From Isoetes taiwanensis (lineage: Eukaryota; Streptophyta; Lycopodiopsida; Isoetales; Isoetaceae), in assembly GCA_021234155.1 (NCBI GenBank), contig JAJEKV010000192.1:62001-126000 (forward strand): a stretch of DNA of 64,000 bases. The letters run 5' to 3'. This document shows, piece after piece, positions 10,946 to 21,144 of the stretch. The notes beneath the pieces are model-generated. The model searched no databases. It saw only the letters and a program-made list of their open reading frames with translations, and was not told where the DNA came from. The position numbers and the translations under genes are program-made. Each line of letters begins with the position of its first letter. The first letter of the stretch is position 1.

Positions 10946-11537
10946 AAGCAAGAGTTACCCGTTGAAGAGAGAACGGGGCAAAGAAGGGGCGTCCTTGCTT
11001 TCGTCGCTGAAAACGGCAAAATGTTAAAGAATCGGCTTCAAATGCCAAACAATTTAAGCTTTCGCCTTACCTGCTCGCCATTTTCCGACGGATCTGAGAA
11101 ATAGAGTGCTAATGTGCGAAGCTTTTAGCGCGCCATAGCTCAAGCTTGCGTTGACAGGAAGGCAATGGCCGCGTTTGTCCAAATGCCTGCATCATCTTTT
11201 GTTTATAAAAAATGCTCACTACATGAACTTCAACAATGCCACGCCTCCAAAATAGCAATACGTGTAACCATTAAAAATGCCCCCTCGTATTTGGAAGAAA
11301 AAAATATACGCTAGTGCTTTTCTTAGCATATTTTATTGGGAATTTTTTATTTTCTTGCCAGAAAATTGTCAAGAAATTGCCGGCTCTACACAGGTTACAG
11401 TCTGAGAAAATGTCATCTATGCAAAAGTAGATGTCGTCTATGCAGGTTTGGAGCATCTCTCTTTGCAGAAGTAGATGTATTCAAAGGAGGTTCAGGATTC
11501 CAGGTTTAAAAAGAAAGAATAAAGGAGATCCTGGAAA

Positions 11538-12532
11538 TTGAGGAGCTATGGGATAAAGTCAATAATAATGAAGGAGAAGGAAGTTCTAGTGCAACTGTTA
11601 TTGATGGTGCCAGAAGATTGTATGCTGCTGCTACAGCCAGTCCAACAATTTGGATGTAATGCATCTCCAAAGCAACATAATCTTGGTGAGTTCATCAAAA
11701 TTTTTATTCTTAGTAGCATAACATTCTTAAATTTTTATTCTCACTCTACAGGAGTTGGTGAAGTCATTGATGATATTTTGAGGCATGGACCTCATGATGG
11801 CACTTGGTGTTTCCCTCAAGAGCGAGATGTGAAGATCCATAAGCAAGTGAAGGCCAACAACTTGGAAGTTGAACTTACCTATATGAGGTATCATGTGCGT
11901 TACCTTTTCACCACATCTTTCCTTGAAGCCGAAGAAGAAGAAGGCAATCCTGCTGAGTACACTTCAAAAGAGGTACATAAGTACATTTGGCTACCAGTTG
12001 GCATTCAAGACCATAGGAAAGGAATTATTCGAGTGCCATCAGTAGAAGCAAGTTAGAATACCTTCCAAATCATTGTGGCTGCAAGGAGGCCATTGTGAAG
12101 AAGGGCATAGTTATAGGATCAGCCAGGAGTGAGCAAAAAGGGGTGATTATAGACTTGACTGGTGTGATGGAGCTGAATGGTTTACATGATCAAACACTTA
12201 TGAAGAGGCAAAGTTACAAGTTTAAGAATATAAAGAAGGAGACTATGTGTCATCGCAAGAGTTAAGTGAGGAAAACCCAAGGGTAATGTATCAACAATCT
12301 TTGTTCATGAATCTGTTGGAGAGCTAAAGAGTTACTACAAGGCAAACTACTTCTATCGAGGTAACAAAGATCCATTTACAGAGGCATGGATCCTTTCCTT
12401 AGATATAGCCTTTGGAAAGACCAAATTTATTAACTCTCTAGTTCAAAAGTTCATCCATGTGCCATATGATGGTACAAAGATTCTAGGGTATGAGCTAATC
12501 CAACCAGTTACGGACCAACATGTAATCTTTTG
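11538..12532 (+). pseudogene. Unrecognised gene remnant with one clear intron
   Basis: An intron with donor GGTGAGTTC and acceptor CTCACTCTACAG (about 11685-11757) interrupts a frame that continues with VGEVIDDILRHGPHDGTWCF, IHKQVKANNLEVELTYMRYH and KEVHKYIWLPVGIQD. A second frame picks up near 12055 (LEYLPNHCGCKEAIVKKG, GVIIDLTGVMELNGLHDQ). A third near 12290 encodes VGELKSYYKANYFYRGN and FIHVPYDGTKILGYEL, ending at a stop near 12532. The sharp drops in frame indicate decay. The protein is plainly gene-like, but I do not recognise it. It points outward toward the right arm of the inverted-repeat pair. Confidence 0.5.
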
Positions 12533-12659
12533 ACTGGTATAATAAGTATTAATAAGATTACTGCAAAGGTTTAAATGTTATTAGTTACATTAGTGGTGTT
12601 CTCAAATTGGCAATCTAAAGCAACACCCACTTTCTAAAGCAAGAATCACTGAAATATTA

Positions 12660-13345
12660 ACTTAAATATAATCCTCACCCTCCTTTTCCTTCATTCCCTT
12701 TTCATGTGAATCCCCATTTCTCCTCATCCCCATTATCCTCATCCCCTCATTCTAAATTGCAATTCCCCCATTAGGCCCTCATTACCCTTACTAACCTTAT
12801 CCCCCATTCTAAATTGTGATTCCCCATTGTAAATTGCAATCCTTCATTGCTCCCTCATTACCCCTACTAACCCTGGCTACCCCATTTCTCGTCATTCCCC
12901 ATTCTTCATTTTTTTTAGTAGAAATCCCCATGTTCTAAATTGCAATCCTTCTATTACTCCTTCATTACCCCCAAAGAGCTTGACTACCCCATTTCTCCAT
13001 CCCCCCATTCTTCATCTCTTACAAAAATCCCCATGTTCTAAAATTGCAATCCCCCATTAATCCCTCATTACCCCTACTAACCCTAACTACCCCGTTTCTC
13101 CTCATCCCCCATTTTTTTTTTTTTTTTGAAGGAATTCCCATGTTCTAAATTGCAATCCCCTTATTACTCCATCATTACCCCTAGTACCCTGACTACCCCA
13201 TTTCTCCTCATCCTCCATTCTTTATTTTTTATAGAAAATCCCCATGTTATAAATTGCAAACCCCCTATTACTCCCTCAGTACCCCTAACATAGAACTAAA
13301 ATCCTCTTCTTCTCAAAAAAATATCCTTTGCTCGTCAATCCCCCA
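12660..13345 (+). repeat. C-rich minisatellite, ~105 bp unit x ~6
   Basis: Repeated CATGTTCTAAATTGCAATCC (about 12932, 13031, 13140 and 13245) separated by blocks such as CCCCATTTCTCCTCATCCCC and a short T-run. It is C-rich on the plus strand like the 1440-1975 repeat. No gene. Confidence 0.8.
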
Positions 13346-13354
13346 TTTTCAAAA

Positions 13355-13395
13355 GGGGGTATTTTAAGGAGGATGTGGGCATCATTTTTGATGTG
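13355..13395 (-). repeat. Right arm of the 12-kb-spaced inverted repeat
   Basis: Reverse complement of the left arm at 1399-1437, including TTTTAAGGAGGAT and GGGCATCATTTTT. Beyond this point the sequence changes to non-repetitive DNA. Confidence 0.7.
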
Positions 13396-14228
13396 ATACA
13401 GAACGAGGTTTTATTTCGATTTTGAGGATTACAAAGCAGGAATTTGATGTAGAAATGAGCGATTCTTGGGTGCTTTCGGACATTTTAAGATTGAACAGTA
13501 CATTTCTTTGCCCCTTTTTGAGCATGAATCGCCTTCATTTTTTGAATTTGTAGATCTTGCATGTGGCAGATTAGACGATTTCTGGAGAATCGAAGCTTGC
13601 TAACTCCTGTTAATTCATGCGCAGAGTGTGTGGCAGCCGAAATACTATAGCGAATCGGATTCAAACACTATAGTGGTTTGGATTCTTTAGATCAAAACTG
13701 CAAGAACTCTGTGAGAAAAAAGCAGGGACTCGGTGCAGCGAAAAACCTTGAGTGTTCGATGTTATGTCTTATGACAAACAGAAAGCAAATGAAATAATTA
13801 CGAAATGGATGGATCGAGGTCCAAGAAACCAGTTTTATTCTAACACAGGTCGCCGGAATCAAGTCTAAGCTCTATATGGCTTCTGCTCCTTTTCTAGGGC
13901 CGGAGACATAGCCATAGCCCATAGAAGCAAAATCGAGGCGTCTCTAACATTTTCTCCAGCAGCCATTTATGTTAAAACCCATAGCTCCTGCAATCAATAG
14001 ACCAGACCCTAGTCCACACAACCCTAAAAAGAACCCTAAAAATAATGGGAGGATATTCACGCCTACCACAAAAGAAGCCTCCACCACAGGATTTGCCCCT
14101 TTTTCTAAAATAAACGGCTAACAAAAGGGTGCACTCTAGAAATACTATTTAGTACACCTGGATGAATACGACCACCAAATCCATATGAAAACCTTAGAGA
14201 AAACAGTACAAAAACACAAAAAAAACCC
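13396..14228. other. Intergenic, no supported feature
   Basis: No coding region, no terminal repeats and no convincing regulatory site are visible. The sequence becomes A-rich before the Ty3 remnant begins. Confidence 0.5.
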
Positions 14229-14398
14229 CCTGTTATAATGCTAGATATTATTCACTTTGAACATGACAACGTCTGTGTGACTTATAATCGCACACAATCT
14301 CTTTAAGAAGGGGAGACTTCCTTCCAATGTACGATGTGTTGCCTACAACAAGAGTAGTCTTGATGCTGAGGACAACATCATTTTTAAGGTGGGGAGAA
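14229..14398 (+). pseudogene. Ty3 pol C-terminus and polypurine tract
   Basis: The short frame KKGRLPSNVRCVAYNKSS, then LDAEDNIIFKVGRM and a stop, has the look of the extreme C-terminus of a plant Ty3 polyprotein. The final codons overlap AAGGTGGGGAGAA (14386-14398), a polypurine tract directly abutting the LTR start at 14399. Everything upstream of pol is missing, so this is a truncated 3' end. Confidence 0.55.
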
Positions 14399-15837
14399 TG
14401 TGACGTTCCACGTATTTATATGCCTTTTTAAGTATAAATACATGACATGTCACTATGAATAATTAAGGGCACATTAATTATTCATAAGCTAAGGTTAGCT
14501 ATGTTAATAATTATTAAGGTGGAAACCTAACCCAAAACCCTAATTCGAATTTAGGGCTTAACCTAATATTAAAAGGGGCTAAAATATTAAATTAGTTAAT
14601 ATTAGCCAAATCTAGAGTTGCCACCTGGCCCAAATCGATTGGGCAAGGGAGAGTTGCTAACTTGGGACCCAAATTGGGGTTTTTATACCCATATTTGCCC
14701 CAATTCGAATTGGGGGAGGTTGGTGGAGGAGGAGGTGCTGTTCCACCCTGTTCCAGCCAGAAGGATGGAGAACCAGAGAGATAGTAGATCTAGCTATGAT
14801 CCCGGTTAGTACGTAGATAGCTTGGATTCCTAGATAGACATAGGACTAACCCTTGTATGCTCAGAAGGTAACTAAGATTAACCCTTGTATGAATAGATGT
14901 ATGGTTAATCTCTATTTTATGTTCTATTTGAAGTTATGGATGGATGGATGTATAAGGATAGCTTTCTTTCTGTTCCTCCTGTGTTGTATGGGTAAAAGGG
15001 GGTAGAGACCTAAAGGCCATCTAGGATGTTCCTAGCTAGAACCCTTAAAACCCAGTAAATGCGGTCTGTGCACAAGAGCCAACCTGGTTGTGGATGCTAT
15101 GATGTGGTTCAGCACCAGATAACGAGTATGATGGTGAATCGGGGGTGGGTCTTGCCTAGCGCGGCTACAGGACTCCTATAGTGTGCTAGGCTTATAGCCG
15201 GTCACTGTGTGTGGGCTGGGTATGGGTCTGACACTCTCTGGGCCAGAGGGATGTGCCTATATGGACGCCGTGAGCTCGAACGGGCTGGTAAGCCAGCCTT
15301 TAGATTTAGGGGAGTAAGTCGGGTACGGATGCGGGGGTCATTGAGGGGGCACGTGTTCTCTAGCACACCCAGGGATCCGTCATGCTCGGGGAGGAGACGC
15401 CTCTCTGACCTGCCTCATCGAACCGGGGAGATGTAATACGGAGTAGTCCCGTAGGGTGATTCCTTGGGATTGTGTCTCCGGAGGGCTACAAGCACGTCAT
15501 AGCATGATCCAGCCTATCTGGAAAGTGTGCACAGGAGGGGCGGATGGAGTGGACTACCCTAGCCATTGTCTTATGCCAACCAATGCCATATTATACCTAT
15601 GTCTGTTGTTATCTTGAGGCCCTGACCGTCAGTCGACCCCATGGAGTCTGAGCCCTGGGTAGAGCCCTTAGTTATGGTGTATTTCCTTTGTTATGTTGGT
15701 ATTCTGTTGTTAGTTATACTGATGATGATGGGCCACCCTTCGTGGTGGTATATTATTTATTAGTATTGTTGCTAGGTGCTAACATATGTACGCTTTCGCT
15801 ATATAGGATTCCCATAGAACGCGTGGGACGAATGACA
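14399..15837 (+). mobile_element. Proposed 3' LTR of a Ty3-type element
   Basis: It begins TGTGACGTTCC directly after a polypurine tract, and I place the end at GGGACGAATGACA (TG...CA termini; TGTGACG versus TGTCATT reading inward), giving 1439 bp. No second copy is present to confirm the boundary. The 75- and 63-residue open frames inside are not genes. Confidence 0.5.
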
Positions 15838-15959
15838 CCTCTGTGTCCTTCACCCGGACACTTGGCCATCACAAGTGGTCCGATTCAGATGGAGGGCCTT
15901 TCCGTGGTGATGGATTCGCAATGGGAGGGGAATTTTCCGTATTTATACGATGGGAGCAT

Positions 15960-16612
15960 CGTATGGATTCGGGGAGCGCCACAAGATTCAAATGTCATTA
16001 TTTCGGATTTGCTCAAATTTACCTTCATCTTGTGAACCTCATAAAAGGATTCCAAATTATCAAGATGTTTCTAGAGACCATCTAAATTTTCAGAGATAAG
16101 CACAACATCGTCATCATAAAGCAACAACTAGAAAATATAGTGTTCTAAACAAGAACCTGTGTGCCCTCTTACTCTCAACGACTCTTCTAACTCATCAATG
16201 TAGAGTCCAAAGAGGGTTGGAGAGAGCAGACACTTGTCGGGCTCCAATTGTGCTTTGAACCTCAGCTGATACTTGAGATGATAGTTTTGCAATAACCTCC
16301 TCATACAATCTAGCAACTACTGCTCTAAGAGAAGAAGGAACCCCAAGACGTTCCATGCGTGCATGAAGACCTTCTCGAGTCACTGTATCAAAGGCCCTTG
16401 AGAAGTCCATAAATGCCAAGTAAAGAGCCCTTCTTGGCTTCCTTGCCTGCTCTATAAGCAATCTCAAGATAAGCAAATGATCGAGGGTACTATATTTCTT
16501 CCGAAACCCAGCTTGAGCAGCAGCTCTCTTACTATTAGTATCAGCCCAATCACGAATTTTACTTTTCAATAATCCACCTAATAATTTAAAAAAAGTGTGT
16601 CCAACCATGACA
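15960..16612 (-). pseudogene. LINE reverse transcriptase fragment
   Basis: Minus-strand frames encode AAAQAGFRKKYSTLDHLLIL, FMDFSRAFDTVTREGLHARM (motif A) and LHIDELEESLR. In the next frame YDDDVVLIS appears where YADD is expected, followed by VHKMKVNLSKSEIMTF. The order matches the LINE RT at 7.4-9.3 kb, but the sequence is AT-richer and clearly a different family. YDDD in place of YADD suggests decay. It is truncated at about 15960 and joined at its upstream end to an unrelated coiled-coil frame. Confidence 0.8.
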
Positions 16613-17041
16613 ATCTCAACTTTCGATTTATATATGCTAAGTCGGTTTGTTGATTTTTGTTGTGCACAAATACGTAGCCTATGGGATTGCATTTCTTCAG
16701 TTTTAGTTGCATGTGCTTTTGTTCGTATAGTTCTTTTTCGTAATGCATCTTCTTTCATTCTCTCCTTTGTGAGTCTTTGTTCTTGATCTTCCAAGGTTTC
16801 TTTTACTCCTATTGCTATTTGTTGTGTATAAAACTTTAGCGTATAACCTTGTATTTCTCCAGTGTTTATTGCAAGTGGTTTTTCTCGTATACTTCTCTTT
16901 CATAAAGCTTCTTCTTCCAATCTAATTTCTCGTTGGTTGCACGTTTCTTTTGCAAGCATTTGTTGCCTTCTAATATGATATCTTCTTCTTTCAATTGTGA
17001 GTCTTTCTTCTCGTTCTTGTAAGGTTACTTGACTTGCCTCC
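16613..17041 (-). pseudogene. Lys/Arg/Glu-rich coiled-coil ORF fragment
   Basis: From ATG at 17041 the minus strand encodes EASQVTLQEREERLTIERRR, MLAKETCNQREIRLEEEAL, a TGA stop, then EKPLAINTGEIQG, KETLEDQEQRLTKERMKEDA and further basic repeats. It runs without a break into the RT fragment. Similar EQRLTKE/REERLTIE strings suggest internal repetition. It may be a captured gene or the ORF1 of an element. Not recognised. Confidence 0.4.
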
Positions 17042-17572
17042 ATGGCATTTTTGTTTTGTCAAATGCTATTGATTTATTTGCATTATCCACGTTTAAGACT
17101 TTGAGTTTGGCCTGAACATGTTATGCAGATTAATCTCTAAGAAATTCATTTTTTAAAGTATTTAAAAAAGTAAATATGATGCAACAGATATAGCTTTGAC
17201 TACAATTGACACCATTATTTCATGTGCAACTAATTATTTTGTCCTATTACATTAGAAACCAGAGTTACACTTCTTATAGAAAGAATCGTAATCACTAAAC
17301 CAATAGAATAGTTTATGCACATGTGCCTCCATAACCATTATGGTATCTATGTGTTTTGCCATATCTGATATACATTGCTGAAAGCATTGCTAACAACAAT
17401 GTTATAGATTGCTTTTTAGGAAGCGATTCTGAGTGGAGTTTAATAAATTATATGTGCAAGTTCATAAGTGCTTATACTGTTTTTTATAGGCAAATGCGCT
17501 AACAGATATCGTTTTGGACCCCTGATAAGCATAGGATTATCTGGATTTTGTAATGTGTTTTTGCCATGTACT

Positions 17573-18135
17573 CTATATGCACCTCGATTCATGCATATCT
17601 ATCCAAAGAACCAAATGGCCAGTTTCCCCTTCCAGAAGGCATTGCAGACCCATGTCCATTATATAGGCAACATTTGAAATTCGAGCACCTCCTATATTTA
17701 CCACCTTTTCATAGCATATTACGTGACATTCTTGAACAACTCTTTGAAGAGGTAAGATTCTTGTATCTTGCAAAAGAATTTGATATGGGACCATGGATTT
17801 GACTTCAAGTGTGCGAGTCAGAACGCCTTTTTGAACCCGTTCTAAGTCATCCTGGGTGACAGTGATATCCTTCGGCATATACTCCACTCCATATAGAAGA
17901 ACTGGCTCCATCAAAACATTGATGGAAATAGTCGTAAAGCTCTAGCCTATCATCATCCGCTGTCGCATACAAGTATCCTAGTACATGGTAATAGTGTGTC
18001 AAGTACTTATATATTTGTACCATTTCCACATTTTGACCTTGATAAATGGAGTAAGAATGCCTTTGATGTCATGAATACGACATCAGAAGCAACTTGGTCT
18101 TGGACAAGTTGACACGCATTCCACTAACCCTCTGT
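17573..18135 (-). pseudogene. LINE RT C-terminal fragment, second copy
   Basis: The minus strand encodes MRVNLSKTKLLLMSY, VEMVQIYKYL, LLYGVEYMPKDITVTQDDLE and RVQKGVLTRTLEVKSMVPYQ. This matches the post-YADD region of LINE RTs, comparable to LLYGAYV and the following region at 9090-9230. It repeats the VNLSK segment also present at 15.97 kb, so it is a separate 5'-truncated insertion and not the tail of that copy. It contains stops and frame changes. Confidence 0.65.
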
Positions 18136-18577
18136 ATTTGTTTCGGTGACCCCTATGCGCAGATTTTTAGTGACTTGTTGTCAGGCATGGAGGCATCCTG
18201 AGGTGGTGGCTTTGCTGTTTCTGGAGAAGATGACTGGATGTTGGTCTCAACCCTGTGTGGTGTCCGTGGCGGTAAGTCTGACTGTCATGTCTGGACCTCC
18301 ACATTAGCATACTATTTTGCAGGTGCTTCTAACTCTGCCGCCTGGATCTCTGCATCACAATGTTTTGCAACCATTGTCTTCTATGTTATGTTCCTTTATG
18401 CATTTATGTGAAGTAGGAAAAAACTTCAATCTCATTTGAAAGAAGGTTTGCTGTAGATGTTTATAAGATTTTGGCCAAAGGTTGGGTTGGGTGAATATCT
18501 TTTTTTCTTCCTGTTTCTGTTTTTATTAGGTGTAAGTTCTAAGGTTTATTTTTAGAGAGTCACATGGGCTTCCTTTG

Positions 18578-18658
18578 CATCCGTCAGACCCAAGTGCCCA
18601 AGGATTCTCTAATCCGGCATCCTTCAGACCCAAACTTGCCAAGGATTCTCTAATCTGG
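18578..18658 (+). repeat. 40-bp tandem duplication
   Basis: CATCCGTCAGACCCAAGTGC, then CCAAGGATTCTCTAATC, is repeated once with few changes. Confidence 0.8.
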
Positions 18659-18835
18659 CTACCTCTGGCAGAGCAGGTGTTGTGGCAAGTCTACGTTTTT
18701 GGCTGCCCTTTGAGCTCCGGTTCCGCAAAACCGACGAGCAGCTGGGTCGCACAATAGTTGGGTCGCAGCATGGCTTCTCATAGTCTTTGTTAAAAGTTTT
18801 TGCTGTCTGCAGGGTTTTACTTCGTGCCCTTGTTT

Positions 18836-18906
18836 GTGATTCAAAAGCTGCAGCTTTTGAATAAAGATTTTGTGATTCAAAAGCTGCAGCTTTTGAATAA
18901 AGATGC
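18836..18906. repeat. Tandem 36-bp unit containing a perfect 22-bp palindrome
   Basis: Two copies of a unit in which TTCAAAAGCTG is followed directly by its own reverse complement (palindromes at 18840-18861 and 18876-18897). Each copy is flanked by TGTGA and TAAAGAT. The function is unknown; it could be a dimer-protein binding site or a cruciform-prone duplication. Confidence 0.85.
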
Positions 18907-21144
18907 TGTGCATGTGTAGCCAGATGCTATCTCTGCTTCGTGCCCTTGTTTGTGCTTAAAACCTTGCTGTCTACAGCCAGAGCAAAAAGAATCGATCATT
19001 CAAGTTTCACTCCTCTTCCATTTCTGTTCATCCTTGGAAATTTGCATGCATCCACTTCTGTTGTTGTCGCCTTTGGCTGTAGCTGCCACTGATATGATTT
19101 AGCTGCGCGTGCTTCCGTTCGCCGGAGCTCATCAGGTTCAGGCTCTGGCTTCATCGGACCACTGAGTTGTGCATGTATTCGCACATTTTGGTGTATTCCA
19201 CTGTTTATATATGACAATTCAATGGTTTTATCAATGGTTACAACTTTTAAAAAATACAAAAGGTTACACTGAGCGAAAGAAACATTTGAAAGAAACATAG
19301 TGCCTGTTCCACTTGACCATGTTAAACTGTCCAGTATTGTTCTAGCGAAAGCCTAACCCCTTGTTTCGTAAGCCTAACCCCTTGTTTGGTACATGGTTGG
19401 AACTGAGGATTTTGTGGAGCCGATGGGGGTCGACATTTCAAATCATGCCATAGAAGTCGGCAATAGCAGGCTGAGGATTTTCGAACCAAAGAACTTCATG
19501 TCAGACTACCGCCTTCGACCAAAAAAATGTTACGTTTGTCCTTCCACTTTCACTCTATTAGTGCACAAGGAATATTCGCCCCGGTTTGCCCTTTTAGGTA
19601 GGGCAACCCAATAAGACATTATATATATCTAATTATATAACTTTGAAATTAAAAAGGGCATTCTCTTAAAATCGATCTGGCGAACCTCATTTTAATGGAA
19701 ATGGAGTCACAGCATGCTGCTATGGGTCGCCGGAAGGTATTGAAACATGTCTAGAAAGTCGTAAGTTTGCATTATTCATAGATCCATGAGTTCAGACTTC
19801 AGGATCTTGTAGAGAGCAATGCTGTATTGTGTGACAATGTAATGCATGGATTATACTATATACAGCAAAATGTTTAGATTTAGTACTGATCAGATAGAAA
19901 GCAGACGTTTATTGATGATACACACGTATCTCTTAATAGCCTGAAATGGTTTGTCTTAATAACTAGCTAGAGGAAATACGCCAGAAGAAGCTACAAGAGA
20001 AATCTTACATTTTCAGCAATGATTCAGGTATTTTTAATAATTGTCATAAGTACTGTGTCATAAACTGTGCCAGCTGTTCTCTCTCTCTTTTCCGCTCAAT
20101 AGGAATAGGTAGGATTCCATCAGACCAGGATTGTAAGCCTGATCTAATGTGTACGATTTGAAACAGATAACAACATCGAATGCTCGGTTTCTTTTTCATT
20201 CTTTTCCATATGTACAGTGTATGCCGGACCAATGTTATGCTTTTCTTTTAATTTCAGTAGGGACTAACATTTATCTGGATGATACATTGAAGAGATCTCA
20301 ACAGCAAGAGGTTAGTAAAAATTTGGACTAAATTTTAATGTTTACAAATTATATAACCAGGAGAAAAACAAAGTCTACTGAAGAATCTTAGGTCTTTGTG
20401 ACCAAATATTACAACGTTTTGAACCTGCATGGTACTCCTAGTCGTTAACTTATTGAGAGAAAAGAAAAGACAAAAATAGTCTTCTTGGAATATTTGCTGC
20501 AGAAGTGTTTGATGGGAGGTATCCCAAAAAAGTTTTATCTTGAACTTAACCAAACATCTCACGACACAAGTGGTCAACACTGGTCACTCTCTCTCTACAT
20601 TCAGATGCACAGATATGTACAGTCGTTTATAGTTTCTTGAATATCCTTAGCCCTATGATTGGGATGCTTATTTTTCTTTAACGAGTCCAGGATTACATTG
20701 CCCTCTTGTCATAATTCCTAAGTAAGGAAATGAAGTGCGGCTCATAACATCTCTTTATTTGAAGATTTTGAATAGAGTCATACATGTCTAATTCATGAGT
20801 TTTATACCTCTCAAGAGGTAGTGGTATCCTTCTTTCGTGACGTAATAGGCAACAGACATAAGGATGAAATTCTCTTCAAGCCAGAGATCACAACAGACAT
20901 TTTATCCTTGTGGTTAATATGCTTACTTTGATATATTTCAGTATATAGCTACTGGGATATCCACATCATCTTGTATCTATATTGTCTAGATAAGCTGATT
21001 CAGTTGTTGCAGTGTTAGATTAGATGCAGCCAGGATTTGTGAAAATGATGAAATGTCCTTTGAAAGCCCCTGGGAGCTGAAAAATGTAGCCGCAATTCCT
21101 TTTCTATTTTTTTCAGAAGCTGATTATAAGTGTTTATTTGCTAG
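18907..21144. other. Intergenic or upstream intron sequence
   Basis: No exon can be proven. A candidate exon (about 20258-20309, encoding TNIYLDDTLKRSQQQE between TTTTAATTTCAG and GTTAG) does not join in frame to the exon at 21145, so it is not included in the gene model. Confidence 0.4.

Noticed and set aside
20149..20331. Exon upstream of the coiled-coil gene (TNIYLDDTLKRSQQQE)
   Set aside because: Splice signals exist, but the frame cannot join the 21145 exon without a stop, so it was left out of the model.
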